DNA of 64,000 bases from contig NZ_QGGL01000005.1 in NCBI RefSeq assembly GCF_003148565.1, positions 1 to 64,000 on the forward strand, read 5' to 3'. The notes under the pieces were generated by a model. That model saw nothing but the letters and a program-made list of their open reading frames with translations. It had not been told where the DNA came from and made no database searches. The position numbers and the translations under genes are program-made. This document shows, piece after piece, positions 35,653-46,044 of the stretch. The stretch's first letter is position 1, and every line of letters begins with the position of its first letter. This DNA is from Tumebacillus permanentifrigoris (GTDB taxonomy: Bacteria; Bacillota; Bacilli; Tumebacillales; Tumebacillaceae).

Positions 35653-35676
35653 CGCCCTCGTCAAGAGGGTTTTTTA
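35653..35676 (+). terminator. Terminator-like hairpin, plus strand
   Basis: CCCTC-GTCAA-GAGGG followed by TTTTTT. It overlaps the end of the HD-GYP gene and would block plus-strand transcription into it. Confidence 0.6.
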
Positions 35677-36792
35677 TAGTTCCACCGGCTCCCCAGAGTC
35701 TTGGAACTTTTCCTTGATCTCAAGGAACTTGTCGAGGTTGTCAAAAAACACATCGACCAACTGCGGGTCGAAGTGTTCCCCGCGCTCTTCACGGAAGAGG
35801 GTGAGGATGCGCTCAAGGTCCCACGCCTTTTTGTAGACGCGGTCGCTACCAAGGGCGTCGAACACATCGGCAATCGCCGTGATCCGGCCATAGAGGTGGA
35901 TCTCCTCGCCCCGCAAACCACACGGATACCCTCTGCCATTCCACTTCTCGTGGTGCTGGATGGCGATCACCGCGGCCGCTTTGAGGATGCGGCGCTTGGA
36001 GTTGCGCAACAGGTTGTAGCCGATCGAGGTATGCTGCTTCATGTGCTCAAACTCTTCCTCCGTCAACTTGCCTGGTTTGAGCAGGATCGAGTCCGGGATC
36101 GCGACTTTGCCGATGTCGTGCATCGGGGAAGCGGTCTTGATCAACTCAGCTTCGTCCTCGCTCATGCCGATGCCGAGAGCGAGAATCTTCGAGTACTCGG
36201 CGACGCGCTTGACGTGATAGCCCGTCTCCTTCGAACGCGTCTCTCCCACCTCGCCCATGACAAAGATGATCTCGCGCTGCGTCTCTTCAATCTCGTTGGC
36301 GAGCATTGCCGCTTCCAACGACTTGCCGGAGTAGTACGCCGCGAGCGTCAGGAACTCGATGTCGCGGTCTTCGAACACACCCTCTGGCGTGGTTTTGTTG
36401 ATCGCTTGGAACGCTCCCATGATCTCGCCTTCACTGTCGCGGATCGGGATGACGAGGATCGACTTGGTGCGATACCCGGTCGCTTTGTCGACCTCTTGGT
36501 TGAAACGGCTGTCTTGGTAGGCGTCTTCGATGATAATCGATTGGCCGGTTAGGATCGTGTGTCCGACGAGTCCAGACGTGGCAGGGATGCGCATCTCCCC
36601 GACTTCGTGCGCCACTTGGGTGCGCAGTTCGTTGGAGTCTCGATCCAACAGCCACAGCGTACAACGATCCGCTTGGATCATCTCACGGCCCATGTCCGCC
36701 ATGAGCAACAGGATCTTGTCAAGTTTGCGCTCATTGGCGATCTTCGCGGTATAGCCAAAGATCACCTTGAGCATATCTTCTGGGCGTAACAT
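35674..36792 (-). CDS. GAF plus HD-GYP-type phosphodiesterase
   Basis: 372 residues from ATG 36792 (GGGGTGAGAGA site). Residues about 20-165 are a GAF domain (DRCTLWLLDRDSNELRTQVA...GHTILTGQSIIIEDAYQDSRF). Residues about 185-355 are HD-GYP with HDIGKVAIPDSIL (HD) and HHEKWNGRGYPCGL (HHE...GRGYP), so catalytic residues are kept. Expected to hydrolyse cyclic di-GMP or a related dinucleotide in response to a GAF ligand. It directly follows a DUF3307 gene and lies in the same block as the cyclase protein at 38831-44164. Confidence 0.92.
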   Translation of the reverse strand: MLRPEDMLKVIFGYTAKIANERKLDKILLLMADMGREMIQADRCTLWLLDRDSNELRTQVAHEVGEMRIPATSGLVGHTILTGQSIIIEDAYQDSRFNQEVDKATGYRTKSILVIPIRDSEGEIMGAFQAINKTTPEGVFEDRDIEFLTLAAYYSGKSLEAAMLANEIEETQREIIFVMGEVGETRSKETGYHVKRVAEYSKILALGIGMSEDEAELIKTASPMHDIGKVAIPDSILLKPGKLTEEEFEHMKQHTSIGYNLLRNSKRRILKAAAVIAIQHHEKWNGRGYPCGLRGEEIHLYGRITAIADVFDALGSDRVYKKAWDLERILTLFREERGEHFDPQLVDVFFDNLDKFLEIKEKFQDSGEPVEL

Positions 36793-36796
36793 TCTC

Positions 36797-37138
36797 TCAC
36801 CCCGTAAACGGTAGGTATTTGGCAATCAAATAGAGGAACAACAGGTGCAAGACATTGTCGTACACGATGTAGACCCACGCTTGTGGTTTCTTGACGTTGA
36901 TGAAATCGACGATGGTACAAACGATCGAAGAGCGGTCGAGGATGTAGTGCGACAGATACACCAAGATGAAGTGCACCACATCCCACCACCCGGTGAAAAC
37001 CAGCACGCTCAGCGTCCACAACAGACAGTGAACGTTACAGGCTAACTCCCCACTCCAAAATCTTTTCTTTTTATTCAGCGCCATCCAATCGTTCTGAAGG
37101 AGGTAGTCACCCACGAGATGGCCGATCAGCCAGTCCAT
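36797..37138 (-). CDS. DUF3307 membrane protein
   Basis: 113 residues, opening MDWLIGHLVGDYLLQNDWMALNKKK as DUF3307 proteins do, with His/Asp residues near predicted helices (VHCLLWTL, YLSHYILDR). Three to four hydrophobic segments. Stop is 4 bases before the HD-GYP start, so they are co-transcribed. Function of the family is not established. Confidence 0.85.
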   Translation of the reverse strand: MDWLIGHLVGDYLLQNDWMALNKKKRFWSGELACNVHCLLWTLSVLVFTGWWDVVHFILVYLSHYILDRSSIVCTIVDFINVKKPQAWVYIVYDNVLHLLFLYLIAKYLPFTG

Positions 37139-37146
37139 GCTATCAC

Positions 37147-38820
37147 CTACTCACTTTTTAGATACTTCTCCTGAATTTCATGCAAGGTCTGGATGGCCGG
37201 ATCGAGTATTTCTCGCTTCCAATCCTGCATCGAAGCGTCCAGCGTCAGCCCGGTGGTCTCCAAAATCTGCCGCGCTTCGCGGTCGGCTGGGGTCGGCAAC
37301 CACCACGTGAAGACCGGGTTGGTGCCGTCATGCAGTAGGAATTCAAAGTACGTTTTGAGCAACCCGATCGTCGTCTCGTCATGATAATCCACCGTCCCCT
37401 CCGGCACCGGCGGTGCTGGCGGGGCTGGGTACACATCTGGATACTTGAACGGTCCGTGGTTCAAAAAGATCCCGATCATCCCGACAGGTGGCATCTGGTT
37501 GCCGAAGCTCAGAAATTGATACGGCAGGTCGCTGGAAAAGTCGAGGCGGATGATCACGCCATTCACAAATTGGTTCTCCGGGTGCTCCTCCTGCGTGTGC
37601 AGGCCAATCTCGCGTGCCAAGTGATCCCAGTAGACGATCGACGTGTTGTGTGACCACCAGAACAGCGTGCTCATCTCTTTCATGTGCTGGTGCAACTCCG
37701 AGTCCTGTTCCAACGCGTCGTCGAGTTTGGGCAGGATGTGCGTCGACTTCAGCACCCCGTGCTTCTCTCGCCACGACTTGCCGTGCCGGAGGTAGTCGAT
37801 CATGCGCTGGATGCGAAAGTGCGACGCTGGTTCGTCGTTGTCAAAGCACTGACGGGCCATCAGCATGTCGTGCAGGAACCCCGCGTTCACATATTCCCAA
37901 TAGTTGACTTCGCCCTGCTGGAAGCGCTGGTCACAGAGGCGCCCACTGTCCACTTCCCACTGGGCGAACATCTCGACATCCATGCCGAAGTACAGATCGC
38001 GCTTTTTGATCGCCCACGGGTCATACCACTTCCCCGAGTTCTCCACCCCCTCGATGATCGAGGAAAGATACGGACTCGCCAACTGGTACCACTGGCGGAT
38101 CAACGCCGGGCGTTCTGTCGGCAGGATGTTCACGATCCGGCCTGGTTCTGGTGGCAGCTGCGACTCCACCACGTCGTAGTAGATCGTCACGAACTGCCGC
38201 TTGATGCTTCCGCCGTCCTCCAGCTCCAAGCCTTCCCAGAATCCATCCTCCCCCTGTGCCGTCGCGCCAAGGATCACCACAGGTTGCGCCGCATCCCCGA
38301 GCAGATTCAACGCACCTCCGCCCAACACGCGCAAAACGTTCTGCGAACGCACGTTCAGGATCGTCCCGGCCTCGATGTCAAGCACCCCGCCGGAGACGAT
38401 CACGAGATCACCGCCCCCGATGCGGTACGGCCCTTCAAACGCGTAGAGGGTCTGTGCGCCTGAGATCGTACCGTTCAGGTTTTTGTAGCGGTCGACGTGG
38501 AGCGCGTACTCGTGAGTGGGATCACTCCCCACCGACGAGAACACGCGGATGTAGATCTCCCCGTCCGCGTTCGCTTCATAGCTGGCGAATCGCACGCGGT
38601 CGTTTAGCGGTGCTGTGCCGAGGAACAGATCGCCGCTGGAGTCGTACACTTCAAGGTCATAGAGCACCCCGAGCGGCATCTCGCTGAGTTCGATCTCCAC
38701 CGCTTCCCCAGCCCGCAGCCAGAATTTGTACCAGTCGGACGTATCCTCCGTCGGCAACACCGCCCGGAACTTGGCTCCGTTGACCAAGTTGATCGCCCGC
38801 TCGCTAACAGTTGCGTCCAT
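37147..38820 (-). CDS. Large hypothetical protein with N-terminal PPC-like domain
   Basis: 557 residues from ATG 38820. Residues about 1-115 look like a PPC beta-sandwich (AVLPTEDTSDWYKFWLRAGEAVEIELSEMPLGVLYDLEVYDSSGDLF). About 120-215 reads like a right-handed beta-helix (GGDLVIVSGGVLDIEAGTILNVRSQNVLRVLGGGALNLLGD). The C-terminal about 330 residues are Trp/His-rich and unrecognised. No signal peptide, which is unusual for PPC/beta-helix parts. It starts 10 bases after the giant kinase-cyclase gene ends, so the two are one operon. Confidence 0.75.
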   Translation of the reverse strand: MDATVSERAINLVNGAKFRAVLPTEDTSDWYKFWLRAGEAVEIELSEMPLGVLYDLEVYDSSGDLFLGTAPLNDRVRFASYEANADGEIYIRVFSSVGSDPTHEYALHVDRYKNLNGTISGAQTLYAFEGPYRIGGGDLVIVSGGVLDIEAGTILNVRSQNVLRVLGGGALNLLGDAAQPVVILGATAQGEDGFWEGLELEDGGSIKRQFVTIYYDVVESQLPPEPGRIVNILPTERPALIRQWYQLASPYLSSIIEGVENSGKWYDPWAIKKRDLYFGMDVEMFAQWEVDSGRLCDQRFQQGEVNYWEYVNAGFLHDMLMARQCFDNDEPASHFRIQRMIDYLRHGKSWREKHGVLKSTHILPKLDDALEQDSELHQHMKEMSTLFWWSHNTSIVYWDHLAREIGLHTQEEHPENQFVNGVIIRLDFSSDLPYQFLSFGNQMPPVGMIGIFLNHGPFKYPDVYPAPPAPPVPEGTVDYHDETTIGLLKTYFEFLLHDGTNPVFTWWLPTPADREARQILETTGLTLDASMQDWKREILDPAIQTLHEIQEKYLKSE

Positions 38821-38830
38821 CACCCTTGTC

Positions 38831-41800
38831 TCACCCCTGCGAGATTTCCGTCTCATTCTCTGTCTTTTTTTGCAAACGTTCACAGCGCTGGATGTAGGCG
38901 GCGGCTGTCTTGTCGTAGAGGTTTTTGCTCAAGCACTTGGCGAACAACCCCTGCGCCGTTTCGTACTCCTCACGCTGGAACTGCTCATACGCCTCGTCAA
39001 AAAGCGACTTCGTCGCTATTTTTCCTGCACGGATCTCCGGCGGGTCCGCTTCAAACACCTCATACACGGAGACTGGCTCCGTCTTGCCTTTGACTTTGAC
39101 GCGGTCGAGAATGCGAATGCAGTAGCGGTTCGGGTCGACCAGCCGCACGTAGGTGTGCTCACTGATCAACAGCGGCACGCCGTACACTTTGGTCAAGTCC
39201 TCCAACCGAGAAGCGAGGTTCACCGCATCCGAGATGACGGTGGAGTCCATCCGGTGATGACCCCCAAGCGTCCCGAGCATCATCCGTCCCGAGTTGAGGC
39301 CGATCCCGATCTCGATCGGGGCGAGGCCTTTTTGCACGCGCTCGTGGTTGTAGAGGCCCAGTTGATGGAGCATCGCCACCGCTGCCCGGACCGCATCGTC
39401 TGCGCCCTTGTCGAACAGCGCCATGATCGAGTCTCCGATGAACTTGTCGATAAAGCCGCGGTTCTCGATGATCGGGGCTTCCATGCGCCGCAGGTACTCA
39501 TTGAGAAACTCGAAATTCTCCTCCGGCGTCATTTTTTCCGACATCGTGGTGAACGAGCGGATGTCGGCAAACATGATCGACATGTTGGTCTGGACGTGGT
39601 CGCCGAGTTGGACATCGAGGATGCTGTTTTTTTCTAAAAAGCGCAAGAATTGATGCGGTACGAATTTTTCATATGCGCGGTTCAAGGCAAGTTGGTGCTG
39701 GTAGAGCTCGGCGTTTTGCAGCGAGACGGCGATCTGCGAGGAGAGCAGTTCCATCAATTGCAAACGCCCTTCGGTGAATGCGTGCGTGGTCAGGTTGTTC
39801 TCCAGATAGAGCAGACCGACCAGCCCGCCTTGGTTGAGGATTGGCATGCAGAAAATCGATTCGGGGCGGTGTTGCTCGATGTACGGGTCCTTGGCGAACA
39901 TCTCTTCTTTGGACGCGTCGTGCAACACCACCGGTTCCTTCATCCGCCGCACGTACTGAATCACCGAAGCGGCGAGGTCGTCACACTCGTGGAACGGGCG
40001 CAACTGGAGGACGGTGACGTCCTCGCGGCCAGGCTCTTTTTGCGCGACGAGCAACAGTTCGCCCTCGCGTTCGATCAGGAGGCTGGCTCGCTGTGCCCCG
40101 GCATTCTCCGCGACGATACGGATCATGTTTTCCAAGAGCTTGCTCAGGACGATCTCGCCGGAGATTGCACGCGATGCTTTCAAGACCGTTTGCAAGTCGA
40201 TTTGCTGCATGCTGTGTTCCCCGGTCGTCGACATCGATCCGACGGCCGATGCCACTTCCAAGCGGTTGTCCACGTCCGTTCGGGAACTCGTCAGCCATTC
40301 CGGGTAGGCGCGATCGAGGACGCGCACTTTTTCCAATGCGCCCCATTTCAGGTACAGGTAGCGCGCTTCCAACAGGTAGGTCTTCGCGATGCGCTCCTTG
40401 CCAAGTTGCTGGTAGAACTTCGCCGCCAATTCGTTGGCGATGGCGACATAGTGCAGGAAGCCTTGCTCGCTCGCGTGCTGAATTGCCGCTTCGTAGGCGT
40501 CCATCGCGCGTGGCAGGTCGCCTTGCAGACGGGCGAGCTCCGCTTCTAGCAGTTGGACTTTGCCTAGAAAGTTCTCAGGAGCGTGCTTTGCCCACTTGCG
40601 GAGTTTCGCGAGGTGCTTTTTCAACAAGCGAGTATAGCGTCGACGCTCCTGCGCCGATACGCTGCTGTACAGTTCGGTGAGGGTCAGCGAGTAAAAGACA
40701 TAGTGTTCAGGCAATTGCACCTGCCCAAACGCCCCACCGATCACACGCTCAGCCGCTTCAGCGATCTGCAACGCTTCCCGATACTCGCCCAGCAGATAGG
40801 CGGCGCGCAGTTGGTAATGGTGCGTGAACCCGGTTTGGAACAGATCGCCCTTCTCCATGCATCGGCGGATGTGCTCCGGATAGTCGTAACCGCCGATGTC
40901 CTCGCCCTTCAATCGTGCGAGGCAGGCGCGGACGACGCGGAGATTGTTCGCTGTCATCTCGACTTTGGTGCGCATGACATAGTCGAGGTATTTGTCGATC
41001 TCGCGCTCCACTTCTTCAAACGGTGTCCCCAACATCATCAAATAGTGGATGGTGTTCGTGCAGGAGTACACCGCATAGACACGGTCGCCCGATTCGATCG
41101 AAACTTGGTAGCCTTCGCGCAACAGCTCCAACCCTTCGCGGATCGGACGCGTCCAGTGGTTGATGAATGTCGCGAAGCCGAAGTACGCCTGCCCTTTTAA
41201 AAGGTCATACTCGATCCGCTCGTGAACTTGCATCGCCAACCGCCCAAACTCGTATCCGAGCTTGTAATCGCCAAGCACAGACCCGAGTAGCATGCCGTAG
41301 CCCCCATAGGAGAGCCCGGAGCCAATCGAGTTGCCATGCTTCAACGTCGTGGTCAAGGAGATCAAGTTCAAGAGCGCAAACAGTTCCTGGTCGATAAAGT
41401 AGGCCGCGTTCAGGTAGTTGATCAGCAGGCGCATTTTTTGGTTTTGGTACGGGTTGCTCGCCATCGGCATGTTGAGCAACTGTTCGGAGGTGCGCCCGCG
41501 CAGGTACCACTTGGACTTCAAGATCTCAGCGAACATCCGCGTGCGGCTGTACGTTAACGGGATCTTCATCCCAAGCATCGGGATCGCCTCTGCACAGAGG
41601 CGGCAGACCTCCTCGTACTTCTCTTGGTTGATGTAGAGGATCGACTTGATGTGATAGACGTTGGTCTTCTCCAGCGTCGTTTTGACATTGGCGAGGATGT
41701 AGTCGAACAGATTTTCCGCCATGCCGAAATACCCGCAGAGGTACTCGACCTCAGAGCGCTCCATGTACAGTTCGTAACACAGGTCATAGGCAGACTGCCA

Positions 41801-44164
41801 CGGGTTTTTGGGTAACAGATCGACCCCTTGGCGCAAGTACTTCAGCGCCGGTTCATAGGCGGTCGATGCTTTTGCTCTCCGTCCGGCGAGCAAGTTTAAG
41901 CGCATCAGTTGGAGCTGTTCCTCCGGCGCGGTCAGCAAGTTACTGCCGACGTTGAGGTGGTTGACCATGTCGAACAGGTTCTCCTCTTGCTCCTCCGCAC
42001 GACTCTGGCGGAGCATGATCTTCCCGATGCGCAGATGCACGGCGGGCAGACTCTCCTCCGGGATCATCGAATACGCGACCTGTTGGACACGGTCGTGGAG
42101 AAACTTGAAGGATGCGCGCAGTTCCTCTGGCAAGATATCATGGCTGGATTCTTGCCACATGCTGAACAACAGCTTATACGCCGTTCCCACTGGCACCAGA
42201 AAACCTTCCTGCAAGGCATCCCACAAGTCGAGCGCCGTCTCCGCAGTGGGCTTGCCGATCACTTCGATCAGCGTGTGCAGGTCGAACGCGCTGCCGATAC
42301 AGGACGCGATCTTTAGAACTTCCTGCGTTCGCTCCGGCAGTTGGCGAATCTTCTCCAGCATGAACTCCACGACATTGTCCGTGATGTCCATCTCGCGGAT
42401 GCCGTCGAGGTCCCACCTCCACGCGCCCGCTTCGGAGTCGAATCTCACCATTTTCTGCGCATAGAGCGTCTGCAAAAATTGCTTAACGAAAAACGGATTC
42501 CCGTTCGTCTTTTGAAACACCAACTCTGCCAACGGAGCGGATTCATCAGACTCACACTGCAACGTATCCGCGACCAAGCTCTTGACGTTGTGCTCATTGA
42601 GCAGTGCCAGATGCACCTGCGAGATCGTGTTGCGTTTTTGCCGCAGTTCCTCGACCATGACCATCAAGCGGTCGGCCGCCGTGATCTCGTTGTCGCGATA
42701 GGCTCCGATCAACAGCAGATGCGACGTGCCCGCATCTTCCAAGAACTGTTCAAACAACATCAGCGTCGCTGCATCCGCCCACTGCAAATCGTCGAGAAAA
42801 AGCACCAAGGGGTGCTCGCGTCCGGTGAACACGGTGATAAACTTCTGCATCGTGTACTGAAAGCGGTTCTGCGTCTCGGTCGGTGGCAGGAGCGGTGCCG
42901 GCGGTTGCTTGCCGAGGATCAGTTCCAACTCGGGGATGACCTCGACGATCACCGAACCGTTCGATCCAAGAGATGCCGTGATCTGCTCCCGCCAACGCTG
43001 AACGTTCTGCTCGCTCTCCGTCAGCAGTTGGTGAATCAGTTGGCGCAAGGCTTGGATCAGCGCATGGTAGGGAATGTGGCGCTTGAACTGGTCAAACTTC
43101 CCCGTGAGGAAAAATCCCTTCTCCCGCGCCACGTTTTTGTGAATCTCATGGACAAAAAACGACTTCCCGATCCCCGAAGGCCCCGTGACGAGCAACAGTT
43201 CCCGCGTGCCTTGTGTAACACGGTTGAACACCGTCTGCAACGTCAGCATGGCGTCGGCACGCCCGTACAATTTTTCGGGAATCTGAAAAATTTCCGATCT
43301 GTCGTTGCGTCCGATCGGAAACTCGCGGATCTCCCCGGTCTCTTCCCATTGCCGCAGGCATTCCTCAAAGTCGCGCTTGAGTCCATAGGCGCTCTGGTAG
43401 CGGTCCTCCGCGTTTTTGGCGAGGCAGCGCATGACGATCTCTGACAATGCGTTAGGCACAGAGGGGAGCACTTCATGCGGTACGGTCGCAGTTTTGGCGA
43501 TGTGGCAATGGACGATCTCCAGCGGGTCGTTGGCGATGAACGGCAACTGCCCGGTCAGGAGTTCATAAAACGTGACGCCCAATGAGTACATATCGGTGCG
43601 ATAATCGATCATGCGGTTCATGCGCCCGGTCTGCTCCGGTGACATGTAATTCAGCGTGCCCTCCAACTGATCCGGGTTGATGATCTCTTGACGCTCCGCT
43701 GAGAGCAACGAGGCGATCCCAAAATCACTGATCTGCACCACACCGGTGTCGAGGTTGGCGATCAAGTTGTGTGGCTTGAGGTCTTTGTGGATGATCCCGT
43801 GCTGGTGCAGTCGGCCCAGCGCTTCTGTGACGCGGATTGCCACCTGTAGAAACGTGTTCAGGTCAAACGGGCGGTACGAGAGGTGATGATAGAGCGAATC
43901 GCCGCCACAGTCTTCCAACACGAGCATGTACCCATTGCGGTACGGTTCGAGCGTGATCGGACGAACGATGCCTTCGCCCCCGATCTCTCGAGCGATCTCA
44001 TACTCCCGCTTGAGTCGGATGATCTCGTCCTTGGGCGGGTACTCGGCTTTCAACGCTTTGAGGATGACGCGATTCTGCGTCGGGACATGCAACGCACGGT
44101 AGACAACCGTGTGCGGTCCCTCCGACAGTTGTTCGAACACTTCGTAGTTGCCAATGGAAAACAA
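38831..44164 (-). CDS. Ser/Thr kinase - AAA ATPase - TPR - GAF - adenylate/guanylate cyclase
   Basis: 1777 residues, TTG start (GAGGTGAGG site). Order: protein kinase (about 1-275) with Lys in VILKALK, HKDLKPHN, SDFGIA and SPEQ; STAND/AAA ATPase (about 295-640) with VTGPSGIGKSFF and LVLFLDDLQWAD; TPR-like helices (about 700-1300); GAF (about 1370-1520); class III nucleotide cyclase (about 1545-1735) with FADIRSFT and IGDSIMALF metal Asps and VNLASRLE carrying the transition-state Asn and Arg. All catalytic centres look intact. It should couple phosphorylation and ligand sensing to cyclic nucleotide synthesis. This build is known from cyanobacteria, myxobacteria and some Bacillota. Confidence 0.93.
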   Translation of the reverse strand: MFSIGNYEVFEQLSEGPHTVVYRALHVPTQNRVILKALKAEYPPKDEIIRLKREYEIAREIGGEGIVRPITLEPYRNGYMLVLEDCGGDSLYHHLSYRPFDLNTFLQVAIRVTEALGRLHQHGIIHKDLKPHNLIANLDTGVVQISDFGIASLLSAERQEIINPDQLEGTLNYMSPEQTGRMNRMIDYRTDMYSLGVTFYELLTGQLPFIANDPLEIVHCHIAKTATVPHEVLPSVPNALSEIVMRCLAKNAEDRYQSAYGLKRDFEECLRQWEETGEIREFPIGRNDRSEIFQIPEKLYGRADAMLTLQTVFNRVTQGTRELLLVTGPSGIGKSFFVHEIHKNVAREKGFFLTGKFDQFKRHIPYHALIQALRQLIHQLLTESEQNVQRWREQITASLGSNGSVIVEVIPELELILGKQPPAPLLPPTETQNRFQYTMQKFITVFTGREHPLVLFLDDLQWADAATLMLFEQFLEDAGTSHLLLIGAYRDNEITAADRLMVMVEELRQKRNTISQVHLALLNEHNVKSLVADTLQCESDESAPLAELVFQKTNGNPFFVKQFLQTLYAQKMVRFDSEAGAWRWDLDGIREMDITDNVVEFMLEKIRQLPERTQEVLKIASCIGSAFDLHTLIEVIGKPTAETALDLWDALQEGFLVPVGTAYKLLFSMWQESSHDILPEELRASFKFLHDRVQQVAYSMIPEESLPAVHLRIGKIMLRQSRAEEQEENLFDMVNHLNVGSNLLTAPEEQLQLMRLNLLAGRRAKASTAYEPALKYLRQGVDLLPKNPWQSAYDLCYELYMERSEVEYLCGYFGMAENLFDYILANVKTTLEKTNVYHIKSILYINQEKYEEVCRLCAEAIPMLGMKIPLTYSRTRMFAEILKSKWYLRGRTSEQLLNMPMASNPYQNQKMRLLINYLNAAYFIDQELFALLNLISLTTTLKHGNSIGSGLSYGGYGMLLGSVLGDYKLGYEFGRLAMQVHERIEYDLLKGQAYFGFATFINHWTRPIREGLELLREGYQVSIESGDRVYAVYSCTNTIHYLMMLGTPFEEVEREIDKYLDYVMRTKVEMTANNLRVVRACLARLKGEDIGGYDYPEHIRRCMEKGDLFQTGFTHHYQLRAAYLLGEYREALQIAEAAERVIGGAFGQVQLPEHYVFYSLTLTELYSSVSAQERRRYTRLLKKHLAKLRKWAKHAPENFLGKVQLLEAELARLQGDLPRAMDAYEAAIQHASEQGFLHYVAIANELAAKFYQQLGKERIAKTYLLEARYLYLKWGALEKVRVLDRAYPEWLTSSRTDVDNRLEVASAVGSMSTTGEHSMQQIDLQTVLKASRAISGEIVLSKLLENMIRIVAENAGAQRASLLIEREGELLLVAQKEPGREDVTVLQLRPFHECDDLAASVIQYVRRMKEPVVLHDASKEEMFAKDPYIEQHRPESIFCMPILNQGGLVGLLYLENNLTTHAFTEGRLQLMELLSSQIAVSLQNAELYQHQLALNRAYEKFVPHQFLRFLEKNSILDVQLGDHVQTNMSIMFADIRSFTTMSEKMTPEENFEFLNEYLRRMEAPIIENRGFIDKFIGDSIMALFDKGADDAVRAAVAMLHQLGLYNHERVQKGLAPIEIGIGLNSGRMMLGTLGGHHRMDSTVISDAVNLASRLEDLTKVYGVPLLISEHTYVRLVDPNRYCIRILDRVKVKGKTEPVSVYEVFEADPPEIRAGKIATKSLFDEAYEQFQREEYETAQGLFAKCLSKNLYDKTAAAYIQRCERLQKKTENETEISQG

Positions 44165-44210
44165 GAAAGCCTCACCTCACTGTTCCGGAGCGATCTCATG
44201 CTGTCTCTGC

Positions 44211-45848
44211 TTAGAATAACTTCCCGTCCCAAGGCAGCCCTTCGTTGAAGCGGGTGCGATCATGATGGCGGAAGATCGCAAAAAGAGCCGGGTCGTACAG
44301 ATCAAAAATCTCACACGGCTCTGCATCCGAACCCGAACGGTTGAGGATCGAGTTGACCGCCCGACGCGCCGCTTCATTCGCCCCTTCCATCGTGGCGAGG
44401 TCGGTGTTGGTGCGCACATAGTCGGACGCGAGGAACAGGTTGGGAATCTGCGTATAGGAATCCGGGCGCAATTGCCACGTGCCCGCTTTGTTAACCAGCA
44501 ACGGCTCCAGATTGGTCTCGACTTGACCGGACGGGTTCTCGAACTGGATGTCCGGGTCGAGGAACCAATCGTGGATCATCTCATCGCGCAACCAGTCGCC
44601 ATTTTGGTTCATCGACGTCTTCATCTGCGCCCAGACTTCGTTTTTGATCTCCTCGGCGGTGCACTCCATCGCCGTTTTTCCATATAGAACGCCCGGAGTG
44701 TCCCAATCAGAGACATCGACGGAGAGAATGCCCTTGACCTGCCCGTCCCCGAAACTCCGCATCGGAAAGTCTGGCCAGAACTGCGCCTGCGAGACAGCGG
44801 TCAGCGCCCACGGCGCATCCATGAACAACAGATGACCATGCACAACGGGCAGATCTTCGTTGAGGAAGTATTGGATGCCGTTCATCCAAGCGACCGATCC
44901 GGCGAGTTGCTTGATGTAGTACAAGGTCGGGTCTGCCAGCAACATCTCGTCGGTCAGCTTCTGTGCCATGATCTCGACAGGTAGGGCGCTGATAAAGTAA
45001 TCGCCCGTCGCGACAAACTCCTCACCGTTCATGAAAATGGTGGCACCTGTGATCACACCGTTCTCACAATGAATCTGCTTGACTTCGGCGTTCATGTGAT
45101 ATTCCACGCCTTTCGAGCGCAGATCATGCAACCACGGTTCAATCCAGACGTCGTTGGTCGGCCCGTTCAGCAGGCGGTCATCACCGATGCCCGGCGTCAT
45201 CAAATCAAGGCAAAGTTGCGCGAACACGTTGCCGATCGTCTTCGTACTCGCCTCGCGTGACTTCGCAGCGACCAGCACGCGTGTCGCAGCTGTCATGAAA
45301 TGTTGGAACGCTTCGGATTGTTCGTCCGCTTCGACGAACTCCCACCACGCGATTTTTTCATACTCCTCGTCCTTGCGCTCGTCGCAAGAGGTGAGGATCT
45401 GCCACGTCTTGTGGACGAGGTTATCGATATCGGAAAGGGTCAGCCCCATGTTGTTATCAAATAGTGAACGCAACATCACTTTGATGTCCGAGAGGTTGCT
45501 CGGGAAGTTGTCGAGCGATACGACCATCGGACCCGCCTCGCGCAACGTGGCGGTGCGGGTTGCAAAAACGAGGTTGTCAAACACGCCGTTGGCGTTTTGT
45601 CCAAAGGGGATGCGCTTCATCGTGTCCGGCACGTGGCGGTAGAAGCCTGGGAAGAACCGGAACCCGTGCTCGCCAGGCAAGTCAGGGCGCTGGTCGGTGC
45701 CGGTGCCTTTTTTCGGGATGCTGCGCGCCTTGCCGCCCGCGATGTCCTTGTACTCATACAGGACGACTTCGAACCCGCGATCGATCAATTCATGCGCCGC
45801 TGTCATCCCTGCTACGCCGCCACCTAGAATCACTACTTTTTTCTGCAT
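44211..45848 (-). CDS. FAD-dependent amine-oxidase/desaturase-like oxidoreductase
   Basis: 545 residues. The N-terminal FAD site is VVILGGGVAGMTAAHELIDRGFEVVLYEYKDIAGGKA. The C-terminal FAD motif is NLFLASDYVRTNTDLATMEGANEAARRAVNSIL. This is the fold of phytoene desaturase, hydroxysqualene dehydroxylase and monoamine oxidases. No carotenoid or hopanoid genes are adjacent, so substrate is unknown. Monocistronic, transcribed toward the kinase-cyclase gene with a 46-base gap. Confidence 0.85.
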   Translation of the reverse strand: MQKKVVILGGGVAGMTAAHELIDRGFEVVLYEYKDIAGGKARSIPKKGTGTDQRPDLPGEHGFRFFPGFYRHVPDTMKRIPFGQNANGVFDNLVFATRTATLREAGPMVVSLDNFPSNLSDIKVMLRSLFDNNMGLTLSDIDNLVHKTWQILTSCDERKDEEYEKIAWWEFVEADEQSEAFQHFMTAATRVLVAAKSREASTKTIGNVFAQLCLDLMTPGIGDDRLLNGPTNDVWIEPWLHDLRSKGVEYHMNAEVKQIHCENGVITGATIFMNGEEFVATGDYFISALPVEIMAQKLTDEMLLADPTLYYIKQLAGSVAWMNGIQYFLNEDLPVVHGHLLFMDAPWALTAVSQAQFWPDFPMRSFGDGQVKGILSVDVSDWDTPGVLYGKTAMECTAEEIKNEVWAQMKTSMNQNGDWLRDEMIHDWFLDPDIQFENPSGQVETNLEPLLVNKAGTWQLRPDSYTQIPNLFLASDYVRTNTDLATMEGANEAARRAVNSILNRSGSDAEPCEIFDLYDPALFAIFRHHDRTRFNEGLPWDGKLF

Positions 45849-46044
45849 CTACTGTAAGCCACCCTTTCCCCGTTACACGTTGTTTCTCACTCCTTTACTT
45901 ATATCATTTTCAGGTGATTTGAAAAACTACATCAGACCAAAATTTCGAGATTTTTATCATTTAGAGTGAAAAAGTTGACTGGATATGAAGATTTATTTCT
46001 TGACCTCCCCTTTTTCCTCTATGAATGCCCAAGTGAATGCACAT

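Noticed and set aside
35438-35673. Riboswitch or T-box upstream of the Trp-repeat genes, and the idea that they are a tryptophan attenuator leader
   Set aside because: No recognisable aptamer core, and no tryptophan gene lies downstream; the following DNA is antisense to the radical SAM operon.
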